49,927 nucleotides of DNA from Caldovatus sediminis (GTDB lineage Bacteria; Pseudomonadota; Alphaproteobacteria; Acetobacterales; Acetobacteraceae), in NCBI RefSeq assembly GCF_014644455.1, contig NZ_BMKS01000021.1, positions 1-49,927 on the forward strand. The letters run 5' to 3'. Positions 30,918-39,915 of this stretch are shown one piece after another. The notes beneath the pieces were generated by a model. The model was not told the DNA's origin. It was given only the letters and a program-made list of their open reading frames with translations, and did not search any database. Within the stretch, counting starts at the first letter, position 1. Every line of letters begins with the position of its first letter. A program made the translations under genes and the position numbers.

Positions 30918-30965
30918 CCGCGGGCCCGGCCGCCTCCTCCCGGGCGGCCGGGCCCGCGGCCTTTT
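30918..30965 (+). terminator. Very strong intrinsic terminator before the structural genes
   Basis: A perfect 17-bp stem (30918-30934 with 30943-30959), an 8-base loop and then CCTTTTCC. It is the best terminator in the window. It lies about 60 bases after a candidate promoter and upstream of portal, so it would make a short leader RNA of about 100 bases or act as a read-through control point. Confidence 0.8.
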
Positions 30966-31023
30966 CCCGGGCGCGCGGAGGTCGCCCGTCCGTCCCGCAG
31001 CGAGAGAGGGGAAGCGCACGCCC

Positions 31024-31122
31024 ATGGGTGGCCATTTCCGCGACACGCCGCCGCCACCGCCGCCGGCCGCCGGGCCCCGCGGCACCATCCGGCGCCGCCC
31101 CCCCCGGCGGGGCGCCGCATGA
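31024..31122 (+). CDS. Tiny phage-operon protein (32 residues)
   Basis: A short reading frame starting MGGHFRDTPPPPPPAAG and ending in an Arg/Pro-rich tail. GAGAGGGGAAG lies about 12 bases upstream of the ATG. Its TGA overlaps the portal ATG (ATGA), the same coupling seen at most junctions in this cluster. No function is assigned; short Pro-rich proteins occur at this place in some T7-like phages, but I cannot confirm homology. Confidence 0.45.
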   Translation: MGGHFRDTPPPPPPAAGPRGTIRRRPPRRGAA

Positions 31123-32585
31123 GCCCGGCCGACATCCTCGCCCGCCAGCGCCGCGCGCTGGAGCGCCGCCGCCCGCACGAGGCCCTCTGGCAGGACTGCT
31201 ACGACCACGTCCTGCCGCCCGCGAGCGGCGCCGCCGCGCTGTTCGACGCCACCGCCGCCGACGCGGCGGAGCAGCTCGCCGCCTCGCTGCTCGCCGAGCT
31301 GGCGCCGCCCTGGTCGCGCTGGTTCGGCCTCTCGCCCGCGCGCGGGATCGGCGACACCGCGGAGGGCGCCGCCGCCGCGCGCGCCCTGGAGGAGGTGGCG
31401 GAGACGCTGCAGGGCCACCTCGACCGCTCGAACTTCGCCCTCGAGCTGCACCAGGCCTTCCTCGACCTGGTCATCGCCGGCACCGGCGTCCTGCTGGTGG
31501 AGGAGGCGCCGCCCGGCGAGGCCTCGGCGCTGCGCTTCGCCGCGGTGCCGCTGCGCGAGGCGGTGCTGGAGGAAGGCCCCTCCGGCCGCCTCGACACGGT
31601 GTTCCGCACCGCCCGCCTCCCCGCCGCCGCGATCCGCGCGCGCTGGCCGGGCGCGGCCCTGCCGCGCGCGATCGAGGCCGAGGCGGCACGCGAGGCGGCG
31701 GAGGACGACGCGGCGCGCCATGCCGTGGTCGAGGCCGTCTGGCCGGAGGCCGGCGCCGCGCAGGGCTACCGCTACGCCGCCGTGCTCGACCTGCCGGGCG
31801 CGGCGCCGGTCGGCCTCGCCGCGGGCCGCTTCGCCGAGTCGCCCTTCGTCGCCTTCCGCTGGCTCAAGGCGCCGGGCGAGACCTACGGCCGCGGCCCGGT
31901 GGCGAAGGCGCTGCCCGACATCCGCACCGCCAACAAGGTGGTCGAGCTGGTGCTGAAGAACGCCTCGATCGCCGCCACCGGCATCTGGCAGGCCGAGGAC
32001 GACGGGGTGCTGAACCCGGCGACGGTGCGCCTAGTGCCGGGGGCGATCATCCCGAAGGCGCCGGGCTCCTCCGGCCTGACGCCGCTCGCCGCGCCGGGGG
32101 ATTTCGACGTCTCGCAGCTCGTGCTCGACGACCTGCGCGCGCGCATCCGCCGCGCCCTGCTCGCCGACCGGCTCGGCCCGGCGCGCGACTCCGCGGCGCG
32201 CATGACCGCGACCGAGGTGATCGAGCGCAGCGCCGAATCCGCGCGCCTGCTCGGCGCCACCTACGGCCGCCTGCAGGCCGAGCTGCTGACGCCGCTGGTC
32301 GCGCGCTGCCTCGCCATCCTGCGCCGGCGCGGCGAGGTCCCGCCGGTGATCCTCGACGGGCGCGAGGTGCGGCTGCGCTACGCGAGCCCGCTCGCCCAGG
32401 TGCAGGGCCGGGCGGACGCGGCGAACACGCTGCTCTTCCTCCAGGCCGTGCGCGCCCTCGGCGCCGAGGGCGCGGCGCAGGTGGACACCGCCGCCGCCGC
32501 CCGCTGGCTCGCCCGAACCCTCGGCGCGCCGCCCGAGATCCTGCGCCCGCTTCCGCCCTCCACCCCCAACGCGATTGAGGAGTGA
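31119..32585 (+). CDS. Portal protein (T7-like head-to-tail connector)
   Basis: 488-residue portal of the podoviral head-tail connector family (PF12236 type), the dodecamer through which DNA is packaged and ejected. Typical stretches are ALERRRPHEALWQDCYDHVLP near residues 12-32, FLDLVIAGTGVLLVEE, KAPGETYGRGPVAKALPDIRTAN, and RMTATEVIERSAE. Length is slightly shorter than T7 gp8 (536). The ATG overlaps the tiny upstream gene, and the stop is close to the scaffold start. This is the first structural gene after the terminator. Confidence 0.93.
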   Translation: MSPADILARQRRALERRRPHEALWQDCYDHVLPPASGAAALFDATAADAAEQLAASLLAELAPPWSRWFGLSPARGIGDTAEGAAAARALEEVAETLQGHLDRSNFALELHQAFLDLVIAGTGVLLVEEAPPGEASALRFAAVPLREAVLEEGPSGRLDTVFRTARLPAAAIRARWPGAALPRAIEAEAAREAAEDDAARHAVVEAVWPEAGAAQGYRYAAVLDLPGAAPVGLAAGRFAESPFVAFRWLKAPGETYGRGPVAKALPDIRTANKVVELVLKNASIAATGIWQAEDDGVLNPATVRLVPGAIIPKAPGSSGLTPLAAPGDFDVSQLVLDDLRARIRRALLADRLGPARDSAARMTATEVIERSAESARLLGATYGRLQAELLTPLVARCLAILRRRGEVPPVILDGREVRLRYASPLAQVQGRADAANTLLFLQAVRALGAEGAAQVDTAAAARWLARTLGAPPEILRPLPPSTPNAIEE

Positions 32586-32593
32586 CCGCCCGC

Positions 32594-33343
32594 ATGGCCG
32601 AGGACCTGCTCGAGACCGCGCTCGCCGAAGGCGGCGAGGCGGCGAAGGACGCCACCGCCGCGCCCCGGCGCCCGCCCGAGGTGCCGGAGAAGTTCTGGGA
32701 TGCCGAGCGCGGCGCGGTGCGCCTCGACGCCCTGCTGAAGTCCTACCGCGAGCTGGAGCGCCGCCTCTCCCAGCGCCTCGCCCCGCCGCCCGAGGACGCG
32801 CCGGAGGAGGAGAAGCGCCGCTACCGCCGCGCCCTCGGCGTCCCCGAGACGCCGGAGGAGTACGCGATCGAGGCGCGCCACGAACTGTGCGGGCCGGACC
32901 CCGAGATCAACGCCCGGCTGCACGCGGCCGGCTTCACCTGCGCCCAGGCGCAGCTCGTCTACGACCTGGCGGCGGAGCGACTGCTGCCGCTGGTCGCCGA
33001 GGCGGCGCAGGCGCTGGAGACCGAGCGCGAGCTCGACCGGCTGCGCGCGCATTTCGGCGGCGAGGAGCGGTTCCGCCGCGTCGCCGCGCAGCTCGCCGCC
33101 TGGGGCAGGGCGAGGCTGCCGGCCTCCGTCTTCGACGCGCTGGCCTCGACCTACGAGGGCGTGCTGACGCTCCAGCGCATGATGCAGAAGGAGGAGCCGG
33201 CGCTCGCGCGCGACGCCGAGGCGCAGGACGCCCCCGACGAGGCGGCGCTGCGCGCGCTGATGCGCGACCCGCGCTACTGGCGCACGCGCGAGCCGGAATT
33301 CGTGCGCCGCGTCACCGAGGGCTTCCGGCGCCTGGTCGGCGGC
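32594..33343 (+). CDS. Scaffold/capsid assembly protein (3' end uncertain)
   Basis: ATG 32594 has GAGGAG 11 bases upstream; a GTG at 32582 overlapping the portal stop is an alternative. The recognisable protein is about 250 residues, acidic and helical: EVPEKFWDAERGAVRLDALLKSYRELERRL, LGVPETPEEYAIE and MRDPRYWRTREPEFVRRVTEGFRRLVG. This fits T7 gp9-like scaffold proteins. No stop codon follows where expected: the frame stays open to a TAG-type stop at 34703-34705, through a Pro/Arg/Ala-rich stretch and across the capsid gene. A lost stop, an indel in the GGC-repeat run near 33338, or a sequencing error could explain this. The end given is where family-like sequence stops. Confidence 0.75.
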
Positions 33344-33749
33344 GGCGGCGCGGCGCGGCGCGCCGCCGCCGCCTGCGCGGCGGGGCTCGAGCGGCCCGCC
33401 CTCCCCGCGCCGCTCGCCCCGCCGCCGGCCGCCGATGCGCCCGCCCGCCCCTTCCGGCGCGCATCGGCGGCCCCGGGGCGGGCGGCAGGCCGGATCGCGC
33501 CCCGTGCCGCATCCTGGCGCGATCCCCGCGGCGGCCCGCCCCCGGCGCGCGAGGACGATCCTCCCCGCGTCCCGCGCCGGGCGCGCCGCCCTGCCTGCCG
33601 CCCGCCCGTCCGGGATGCCGCCGCCCCGCCCCGTTGCCGCCCGCGCCAACCCCCCGGGGCCGCGGGCGCCCCGCGCCGCCGCGCGGCCCCGCGAGGCCAA
33701 CCGCGCGGCGGCGCCCCGTCCCCTCCATCCCCGCGAGGACCGACCGCGC
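33344..33749 (+). other. 406-base GC-rich spacer, open in all frames, with a long hairpin before the capsid gene
   Basis: No family-like protein is readable in any plus frame although none contains a stop. At 33673-33686 and 33701-33714 there is a perfect 14-bp stem with a 14-base loop, ending 35 bases before the capsid ATG. It could be an RNase III processing site, a weak terminator or structural filler. Confidence 0.5.
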
Positions 33750-34583
33750 ATGTCCATCAACATCGAGCAGGCCTTCATCAAGCAGTTCGAGGCCGAGGTG
33801 CACGAGGCCTACCAGCGCCAGGGCTCGAAGCTGCGCCCGACCGTGCGCTCCAAGACCGGCGTCAAGGGCGCCTCCACCGTGTTCCCGCGCGTCGGCAAGG
33901 GCACGGCGGCGTCGAAGGCGCGCAACGGCGCCGTGCCGGTGATGAACCTCGAATACGCCAACGCCGAGTGCTTCCTGCAGGACTACTACGCCGGCGAGTG
34001 GATCGACCACTTCGACGACCTCAAGACCGCGCTCGACGAGCGCGCGGTGGTCGCCGCCGCCGGCGCCTACGCGCTCGGCCGCAAGACCGACGAGCTGATC
34101 ATCGCCGCCCTCGACACCGCGACGCGCGAGGCCAGCGGCACCGGCACCGGCATCACCGACACCGACGGGCTGACCCGGCAGAAGGTGCTGCTCGCCTTCG
34201 AGATGATGGGCGAGGCCGACGTGCCGGACGACGGCCAGCGCTACGCCGTCGTCGGCTGGAAGCAGTGGAGCGAGCTGCTGCAGATCGAGGAGTTCGCCAA
34301 CGCCGACTACATCGGCGACGACGAGCTGCCCTGGAAGGGCACGCAGGCGAAGCGCTGGCTCGGCGCGCTGTGGATCCCGCACTCCGGCCTGACCAAGACC
34401 GGGCAGCTCCGCTACTGCTACTTCTACCACAAGACCGCGGTCGGCCACGCCGTGGGCAGCGAGGTGGTGACCGACATCACCTGGCACGGCGACCGCGCCG
34501 CCTACTTCGTCAACAACATGATGTCGCAGGGCGCGGTGCTGATCGACGACACCGGCGTCGTGCGCATGCGCTGCTTCGAGTAG
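33750..34583 (+). CDS. Major capsid protein
   Basis: 277-residue major head protein of a podoviral family. It starts MSINIEQAFIKQFEAEVHEAYQRQGSKLRP and contains YYAGEWIDHFDDLKTALDERAVV, GAYALGRKTDELIIAALDT and a C-terminal domain with WHGDRAAYFVNNMMSQGAV. These stretches are typical of capsids in T7-like phages of alpha- and betaproteobacteria. GAGGACC lies about 11 bases before the ATG. Hairpins flank the gene on both sides. No internal stop or frameshift is seen, so the gene looks under selection. Confidence 0.92.
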   Translation: MSINIEQAFIKQFEAEVHEAYQRQGSKLRPTVRSKTGVKGASTVFPRVGKGTAASKARNGAVPVMNLEYANAECFLQDYYAGEWIDHFDDLKTALDERAVVAAAGAYALGRKTDELIIAALDTATREASGTGTGITDTDGLTRQKVLLAFEMMGEADVPDDGQRYAVVGWKQWSELLQIEEFANADYIGDDELPWKGTQAKRWLGALWIPHSGLTKTGQLRYCYFYHKTAVGHAVGSEVVTDITWHGDRAAYFVNNMMSQGAVLIDDTGVVRMRCFE

Positions 34584-34604
34584 CGGGCCGCGCCCCGACC
34601 GCTC

Positions 34605-34634
34605 CCGCCCGCCGGCCGCGCCGCCGGCGGGCGG
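34605..34634 (+). terminator. Hairpin directly after the capsid gene
   Basis: An 11-bp perfect stem with an 8-base loop, 21 bases after the capsid stop codon, with only a weak T-rich run downstream. Position matches the T-phi terminator that follows gene 10 in T7, which lowers expression of the tail genes relative to capsid. That parallel is inference. Confidence 0.5.
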
Positions 34635-34665
34635 CCCTCCCGTCCCACGCTTTCCGGAGCCCCCG

Positions 34666-35238
34666 ATGGCCCTGTCCGCGCTCGCGCTCTGCTCGCGCGC
34701 CCTGATCCGCATCGGCGCGCGGCCCGTCGCCTCGCTCGACGAGGGCACCGCCGAGGCCGAGGTCGCGGCCAACCTCTATCCCGGCATCCGCGACGCGCTG
34801 CTCTCCGCGCATCCGTGGAGCTTCGCCACCGGCCAGACGACCCTGCCGCGCCTCGCCGCCGTGCCGGTCGCCGACTTCGCCTACGCCTTCCAGCTCCCGC
34901 CCGACTTCCTGCGCGCGCTTTCCGCCGGCGGCGAGGGCGCGGGGCGCGGCGTGCCCTACCGCATCGCCGAGGACCGGCTGCACGCGAACTCCGCCCGCAT
35001 CACCCTGACCTACATCTTCCGCCCCGAGGAGGGCGCCTTCCCGGCCTTCTTCGCCGCCGCCCTGGTGGCGCGGCTCGCCGCCGAGTTCTGCATCCCGATC
35101 ACCGAGAGCGCCTCGCGCGCCGACCTGCTGTTCCGCCTCGCCGAGGGCGAGCTGCGCGCCGCGCGCCTCGCCGACAGCCAGCAGCACACGACGGCCGCGC
35201 TCGCGGGCTTCCCGCTGATCGCGGCGCGGGGGAGCTGA
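34666..35238 (+). CDS. Tail tubular protein A (T7 gp11-like)
   Basis: 190-residue head-tail adaptor. LCSRALIRIGARPVASLDEGTAEAEVAANLYPGIRDALLSAHPWSFA at residues 8-54 is the hallmark of the gp11/adaptor family, with ARITLTYIFRPEEGAFPAFFAAALVARLAAEFCIPIT further on. It forms the ring between portal and nozzle. TTTCCGGAG lies just before ATG 34666. Length equals T7 gp11 (196). Confidence 0.92.
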   Translation: MALSALALCSRALIRIGARPVASLDEGTAEAEVAANLYPGIRDALLSAHPWSFATGQTTLPRLAAVPVADFAYAFQLPPDFLRALSAGGEGAGRGVPYRIAEDRLHANSARITLTYIFRPEEGAFPAFFAAALVARLAAEFCIPITESASRADLLFRLAEGELRAARLADSQQHTTAALAGFPLIAARGS

Positions 35239-35247
35239 GCGCCGCCC

Positions 35248-37140
35248 ATGGCCAGCCCGATCCGCCGCGCCAAGACCAGCTTCGCCGCCGGCGAGCTGGC
35301 GCCCGAGCTGCTCGGCCGCGGCGACCTGCGCGTCTGGGAGAACGGCGCGCGGCGCCTGCGCAACGTCTTCCTCCAGCCCACCGGCGGCGTGACGCGCCGC
35401 CCGGGCCTGCGCTTCGTCGCCGAGCTGCCCGGTCCGGCCCGCCTCGTCGCCTTCGAGCACGGCGCCGGGGAGACCTGGCTGCTCGCCCTCACCGCCGGCG
35501 CGCTCTCGGTGTTCCGCGGCGACGACCGGATCGCGGAGGTCGCCGCGCCCTGGACCGCGGCCATGCTGCCGCAGATGGCGTTCACGCAGAACGCCGATTC
35601 GCTGCTGCTGCTCCACCCCGCGATGCCGCCGCAGCGGGTGGCGCGCGACGACGGCGGCGCCTGGACGATCGCGCCCTTCGCCTTCGCGCGCGAGCCCTTC
35701 CACCGCTTCGCGCCGGCCGGGGTGACGCTCGCGCCCTCGGCGACGACCGGCACCATCGCGCTCACGGCCTCCGCCCCCGTCTTCCTCGCCGGCCATGCCG
35801 GCGCGCGCTTCCGTCTCGGCGGCGGGAAGGTGCTGGTCACCGGGGTGGCGTCGGCGACCAGCGCCACCGCCGTGGTGGAGGAGGCGCTCGCCGCCGCCGC
35901 GCCGACCGCCGAATGGGACGAGGCGGCCTTCTCCGCCGCCCGCGGCTGGCCGGTCTCGGCCTGCTTCCACCAGGACCGGCTCGTGCTCGGCGGCTCGCGC
36001 GACCTGCCGAACCGGCTGTGGATGTCGCGCACCGGCGCGCCGGCGGACTTCGACCTCGGCGGCGGGCTCGACGACGAGGCGATCGCCTTCGGCCTCGTCT
36101 CCGACCAGGCGAACGCGATCCGCGCCGTCTTCTCCGGCCGCCACCTGCAGGTCTTCACCTCCGGCGCCGAGTGGATGGTGAGCGGCGAGCCGCTGACCCC
36201 GGCCTCGATCCAGCTCCACCGGCAGACGCGGGTCGGCTCGCCCACCGACCGCCAGGTGCCGCCGGTGGACGTGGACGGGGCGACCATCTTCGTCGCCCGC
36301 GGCGGCCGCGGCGTCTGCGAGTTCGCCTACACCGAGGTCGCCGACAGCTACCAGGCGAACGACCTGGCGCTGCTCGCGCGGCATCTCGTCGAGGCGCCGG
36401 CGGCGATGTGCTACGACCCGGCGCTCCGCCTGCTGCACCTCGCGATGGCGGACGGCGCGCTCGGCACGCTGACGCTGTTCCGCGCCGAGCAGGTCACCGC
36501 CTGGACGCGGCAGGAGACCGACGGCGCCTTCCGCGCGCTCGCCGAGGTGGACGGCACCGTCTGGGCCGTGGTGGAGCGGCACGGCGGCGGCCGGTTCTTC
36601 CTCGAGCGCTTCGACGCGACGCTCGGACTCGACGCGGCGGTGGCCGCGGAGGCCGCGGCGCCGCAGGCGGTCTGGTCCGGCCTCGCGCACCTCGAAGGCC
36701 GCACGGTCGGCGTGCTGGCGGACGGCTCGGTGCGCGCGCCGGCGCCGGTGCTGGACGGCGCGGTGACGCTCGATCCGCCGGCGCGCGCGGTGCAGCTCGG
36801 CCTGCCCTTCCGCCACCTGGTCGAGCCGCTGCCGCCGGACGTGCTGGCGCCCGGCGGCGCCGCGCGCACCGGGCCGGTGCGGCTGGTCTCGGCGACCTTC
36901 CGCCTGCTCGGCACGGCGGCGCTCGCCGTGGATCTCGGGCGCGGGCCGCAGCCCGTGCCGTTCCGGCGGCTCGACACGCCCGTGCTCGACGCGCCGCCCG
37001 CGCCCTTCACCGGCGACGTCACGCTGCGCGGCCTCGGCTGGCGGCGCGACAGCCTCGCCCCGCTGTGGCGCGTCGAGGGCGACGCGCCGCTGCCGCTGAC
37101 GCTGCTTTCCGTCACCACCGAGACGAGGACGAACGACTGA
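35248..37140 (+). CDS. Tail tubular protein B (T7 gp12-like nozzle)
   Basis: 630-residue tail nozzle protein. The N-terminus RAKTSFAAGELAPELLGRGDLRVWENGARRLRNVFLQPTGGVTRRPGLRF is typical, and PNRLWMSRTGAPADFDLG plus WMVSGEPLTPASIQLHRQT follow as expected. It is shorter than T7 gp12 (794) but similar to gp12-like proteins in other podovirus-like prophages. It starts 9 bases after tail tubular A ends and is followed by the next gene after one base, so the genes are tightly packed. Confidence 0.92.
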   Translation: MASPIRRAKTSFAAGELAPELLGRGDLRVWENGARRLRNVFLQPTGGVTRRPGLRFVAELPGPARLVAFEHGAGETWLLALTAGALSVFRGDDRIAEVAAPWTAAMLPQMAFTQNADSLLLLHPAMPPQRVARDDGGAWTIAPFAFAREPFHRFAPAGVTLAPSATTGTIALTASAPVFLAGHAGARFRLGGGKVLVTGVASATSATAVVEEALAAAAPTAEWDEAAFSAARGWPVSACFHQDRLVLGGSRDLPNRLWMSRTGAPADFDLGGGLDDEAIAFGLVSDQANAIRAVFSGRHLQVFTSGAEWMVSGEPLTPASIQLHRQTRVGSPTDRQVPPVDVDGATIFVARGGRGVCEFAYTEVADSYQANDLALLARHLVEAPAAMCYDPALRLLHLAMADGALGTLTLFRAEQVTAWTRQETDGAFRALAEVDGTVWAVVERHGGGRFFLERFDATLGLDAAVAAEAAAPQAVWSGLAHLEGRTVGVLADGSVRAPAPVLDGAVTLDPPARAVQLGLPFRHLVEPLPPDVLAPGGAARTGPVRLVSATFRLLGTAALAVDLGRGPQPVPFRRLDTPVLDAPPAPFTGDVTLRGLGWRRDSLAPLWRVEGDAPLPLTLLSVTTETRTND

Positions 37141-37141
37141 C

Positions 37142-37582
37142 ATGGCCCAGCTCGCCTCGCTCGCGACCCTGATCGGCGCGGGCGTCTCCACCTACGCCAA
37201 CATCCGCCAGGGGCAGCAGATCGAGAAGTATCAGAGGCAGCGCGCGCGCGAGCTCGCCGCGCAGGAGGCCGCGCGCCAGCAGGAGCTGCAGATCGAGCAG
37301 CAGGCCCGGGCGCGCGAGCGCGCCGAGCGCCTGCGCCGCACCATCGCCGCCGCGCGCACGCGCCTCGCCGCCGGCGGCGTGAACCCGGACGAGGGCTCCG
37401 GCGCCGCGCTGGCCCAGGGCCTCGCCCGCGACGCCGCCGCGGCGCAGGCCGACGACGACGCGCTCTACGCGCTGCGGCTCTCCACCGGCCGCTCCAGCCT
37501 GCTGCGGCCCGACGGCTCGCTCAACGCCTACCTGCGCGCGGGCCGGAGCTTCGGCACCGCGCTGCGCAGCCTGCTCGACTAG
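37142..37582 (+). CDS. Putative internal virion protein (T7 gp14-like)
   Basis: 146 residues. A short hydrophobic, Ala/Gly-rich start (LASLATLIGAGVSTYANIRQG) leads into a long Gln/Arg/Ala coiled region (residues 28-85) and then TRLAAGGVNPDEGSGAAL. The layout resembles T7 gp14: hydrophobic N-terminus, Q/A-rich helix, then a turn after R-A-x-x-G. In T7, gp14 helps form the DNA-ejection channel. The larger partners gp15 and gp16 are absent. Assignment rests on layout and position after the nozzle gene. Confidence 0.6.
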   Translation: MAQLASLATLIGAGVSTYANIRQGQQIEKYQRQRARELAAQEAARQQELQIEQQARARERAERLRRTIAAARTRLAAGGVNPDEGSGAALAQGLARDAAAAQADDDALYALRLSTGRSSLLRPDGSLNAYLRAGRSFGTALRSLLD

Positions 37583-37632
37583 CCGGGCGCCGGCCCGCGC
37601 CCCCTCCCGACCTCGATCGCAAGGTCCCCCCG

Positions 37633-39915
37633 ATGCCCGAGCACATCACGATCGGCGACGTCGCGCCGCACGCGCTCTACGTCGCGGACGGCGTGCAGAC
37701 CGCCTTCACCTATCCCTTCCCGATCTTCGCCGCCGCCGACCTCGAGGTGCGGCTGAACCGCGTGCTGCAGTCCGGCGGCTACGCGGTCACCGGCGCCGGC
37801 CAGTCCGGCGGCGGCCAGGTGGTGTTCGCCGCGCCGCCCGCGGCCGGCTCCCTGGTCGCGCTGCGCCGCCGCCTGCGCATCGCGCGCACCACCGACTTCC
37901 AGGAGAACGGCGTGCTGCGCGCGCGCACGCTGAACGACGAGCTCGACTACCAGACCGCCGCCCTGCAGGACGTGGCGGCGGAGACCGCGGGCGCGATCCG
38001 CCTCGACCCCTCCGAGGCCGGCGGGCGCCTGACCCTGCCGCCGCGCGAGGCGCGCGCCAACCGCCTGCTCGGCTTCGACAGCCTCGGCGACGCCACGGTG
38101 TTCGCCCGCGGCGAGCCGACGCTGAGCGTGCCGCACCCGGGCGGCATCCCGCGCACGGTCGAGGACAAGCTTGCCGAGCGCCTCTCCGCCCGCGACCTCG
38201 GCGCGGTGGGCGACGGCGTCGCGGACGACGGCCCCGCCCTGCAGGCGGCGATGAACGCCGCCGCCGCCTCGGGCCGGCACCTCGAGATCGGCGAGGGCAC
38301 CTACCGCACGGGCCAGCCGCTCTCGCTCCCCGGCGCCGCCGCCGGGCTCACCATGCGCGGCGCGATCCTCTACGCCGGGCCCGCGGGCCAGGCCGCGCTC
38401 ACCCTCGGCGACGGCGCCGCGGTGCGCAACGCCGCCAAGCTCTACGAGGGCCTGCGCGTCGTCCGCGAGACGGTCTCCGACTGGCTCGACGAGGCCGACA
38501 TCGGCATCGTGCTGCGCAACCTCGACGCCAGCCGGGTGGAGATCCGCCAGGTCGAGGGCTTCACCATCGGCGCCCGCACCCTCGGCGAGGAGCGCGGCTT
38601 CGAGGACACCACCCTGGTCCTCGGCCGCTTCAGCAACAACCGGATCGGCCTCGACATCCGCACCGCGACCGCGGCCGGGTGGAACACCTCGGTCCGCTAC
38701 TACGGCGGCCACTTCACCGTCGCCTCCGCGCTGCACACGGACAAGGACCGGTTCGGCGTGCGCCTCTCCGCGGCGCCCGGCGCCTACATCGCGCACAACC
38801 GCCACCTCTTCGACGGCCCGAACTTCGAGCTGCAGGCGGAGGGGCGCCCGATCAGCGGCATCCCCTTCCTCTCCGAGGTGTCGAGCCGCGCCGTCTGGGC
38901 GCGCGGCATCCGCATGGAGGGCTGCTCGCCCTACGTCGCCCGCCACACCGGCGCGGCGGAGGACCACCTCTACGAGGTCGCCTGGGCGAGCCAGGGCTAC
39001 GAGGTGGACGTGGACTACGCGCCGGGCGCGACGCGCGCCGGCTCGGTGGTGCGGCGCTACCATCGCGCCGCCGCGCATCGCGAGTTCGCGCGCGAGGTCG
39101 CCGCCGTCCCCTCGCTGCGCGCGGCGGCGCTGCGCTGGTCGAACACCGAGACCGGCTTCGAGCGGCTGGCCTGCCTCTCCACCAGCGTCTCCGGCAGCCC
39201 GGGCCTGCTCGAGCACTTCGCCTTCCCGGGGCTCGACCAGTACGTGCTGACCGACGCGGGCGTGCTGCTGACCGGCGGGCGCGGCCTCGGCTTCGTCGTG
39301 GACGCGCGGCGCTGCCGCGAATTCGCCCTCGCCGTGGACGCCGACGGCCCGCGCCTCGTCGTGCAGTGCTTCGACGCCAACCGGGCCCTGCTGACCGACG
39401 CCGCCGGGCCGCTCGCCCTCGCCTCCGGCCAGACGCTCGCCTACAACGCGACGGCGCGCTGGTGGCAGGGCTCGGCCGACATGACCGATGCCGGGCTGCT
39501 GCGCCTGCAGGTGGTGCGCCTCGCCCCGCAGGTCGCCTACGCCATCATCGGCATCGCGCGCATCTCCGCCGACTACGAGGTGCGGGCGCTGCGCCTCTGC
39601 TGCGACCCGGCCTTCTCGCCGCCCCTGCTCTACGGCCTGCCCTGGCTGCCGCACGGCCGGCGCGAGCTGACGGCCGAGCTCGCCTGGGACCCGCCCTCGC
39701 TCGCCGCCGGCGCCAGCACGCAGGTCAACGTGCCGCTGCCCGGCGCGCGGGCCGGCGACTTCGCGCAGGCCGGCTTCAGCCTGGCCACCTCCGGCATCGT
39801 CTTCCTCGCCAATGTCGGCGCGTCCGACGTGGTGACGGTGACGGCGTGGAACCGCAGCGGCGTCACCATCGACCTCGGCGCCGGCACGGTGCGCGCGCGC
39901 GTGGTGAAGGCATGA
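37633..39915 (+). CDS. Tail fibre/tailspike with pectate-lyase-type beta-helix
   Basis: 760-residue receptor-binding protein. Residues 1-120 resemble the T7 gp17 N-terminal virion-attachment domain (ALYVADGVQTAFTYPFPIFAAADLEV; RLRIARTTDFQENGVLRARTLNDELDYQ). A pectate-lyase-superfamily beta-helix entry follows (DLGAVGDGVADDGPALQAAMNAAAASGRHLEI), then a long beta-rich region. Such spikes bind or cut surface polysaccharide. The stop overlaps the ATG of the next gene (ATGA). It is intact, which implies a host-recognition function is retained. Confidence 0.88.
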   Translation: MPEHITIGDVAPHALYVADGVQTAFTYPFPIFAAADLEVRLNRVLQSGGYAVTGAGQSGGGQVVFAAPPAAGSLVALRRRLRIARTTDFQENGVLRARTLNDELDYQTAALQDVAAETAGAIRLDPSEAGGRLTLPPREARANRLLGFDSLGDATVFARGEPTLSVPHPGGIPRTVEDKLAERLSARDLGAVGDGVADDGPALQAAMNAAAASGRHLEIGEGTYRTGQPLSLPGAAAGLTMRGAILYAGPAGQAALTLGDGAAVRNAAKLYEGLRVVRETVSDWLDEADIGIVLRNLDASRVEIRQVEGFTIGARTLGEERGFEDTTLVLGRFSNNRIGLDIRTATAAGWNTSVRYYGGHFTVASALHTDKDRFGVRLSAAPGAYIAHNRHLFDGPNFELQAEGRPISGIPFLSEVSSRAVWARGIRMEGCSPYVARHTGAAEDHLYEVAWASQGYEVDVDYAPGATRAGSVVRRYHRAAAHREFAREVAAVPSLRAAALRWSNTETGFERLACLSTSVSGSPGLLEHFAFPGLDQYVLTDAGVLLTGGRGLGFVVDARRCREFALAVDADGPRLVVQCFDANRALLTDAAGPLALASGQTLAYNATARWWQGSADMTDAGLLRLQVVRLAPQVAYAIIGIARISADYEVRALRLCCDPAFSPPLLYGLPWLPHGRRELTAELAWDPPSLAAGASTQVNVPLPGARAGDFAQAGFSLATSGIVFLANVGASDVVTVTAWNRSGVTIDLGAGTVRARVVKA

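Noticed and set aside
34510..37191. Minus-strand open frame of 893 codons across the tail tubular genes
   Set aside because: Low-complexity shadow; the plus-strand frames encode the gp11- and gp12-like proteins.
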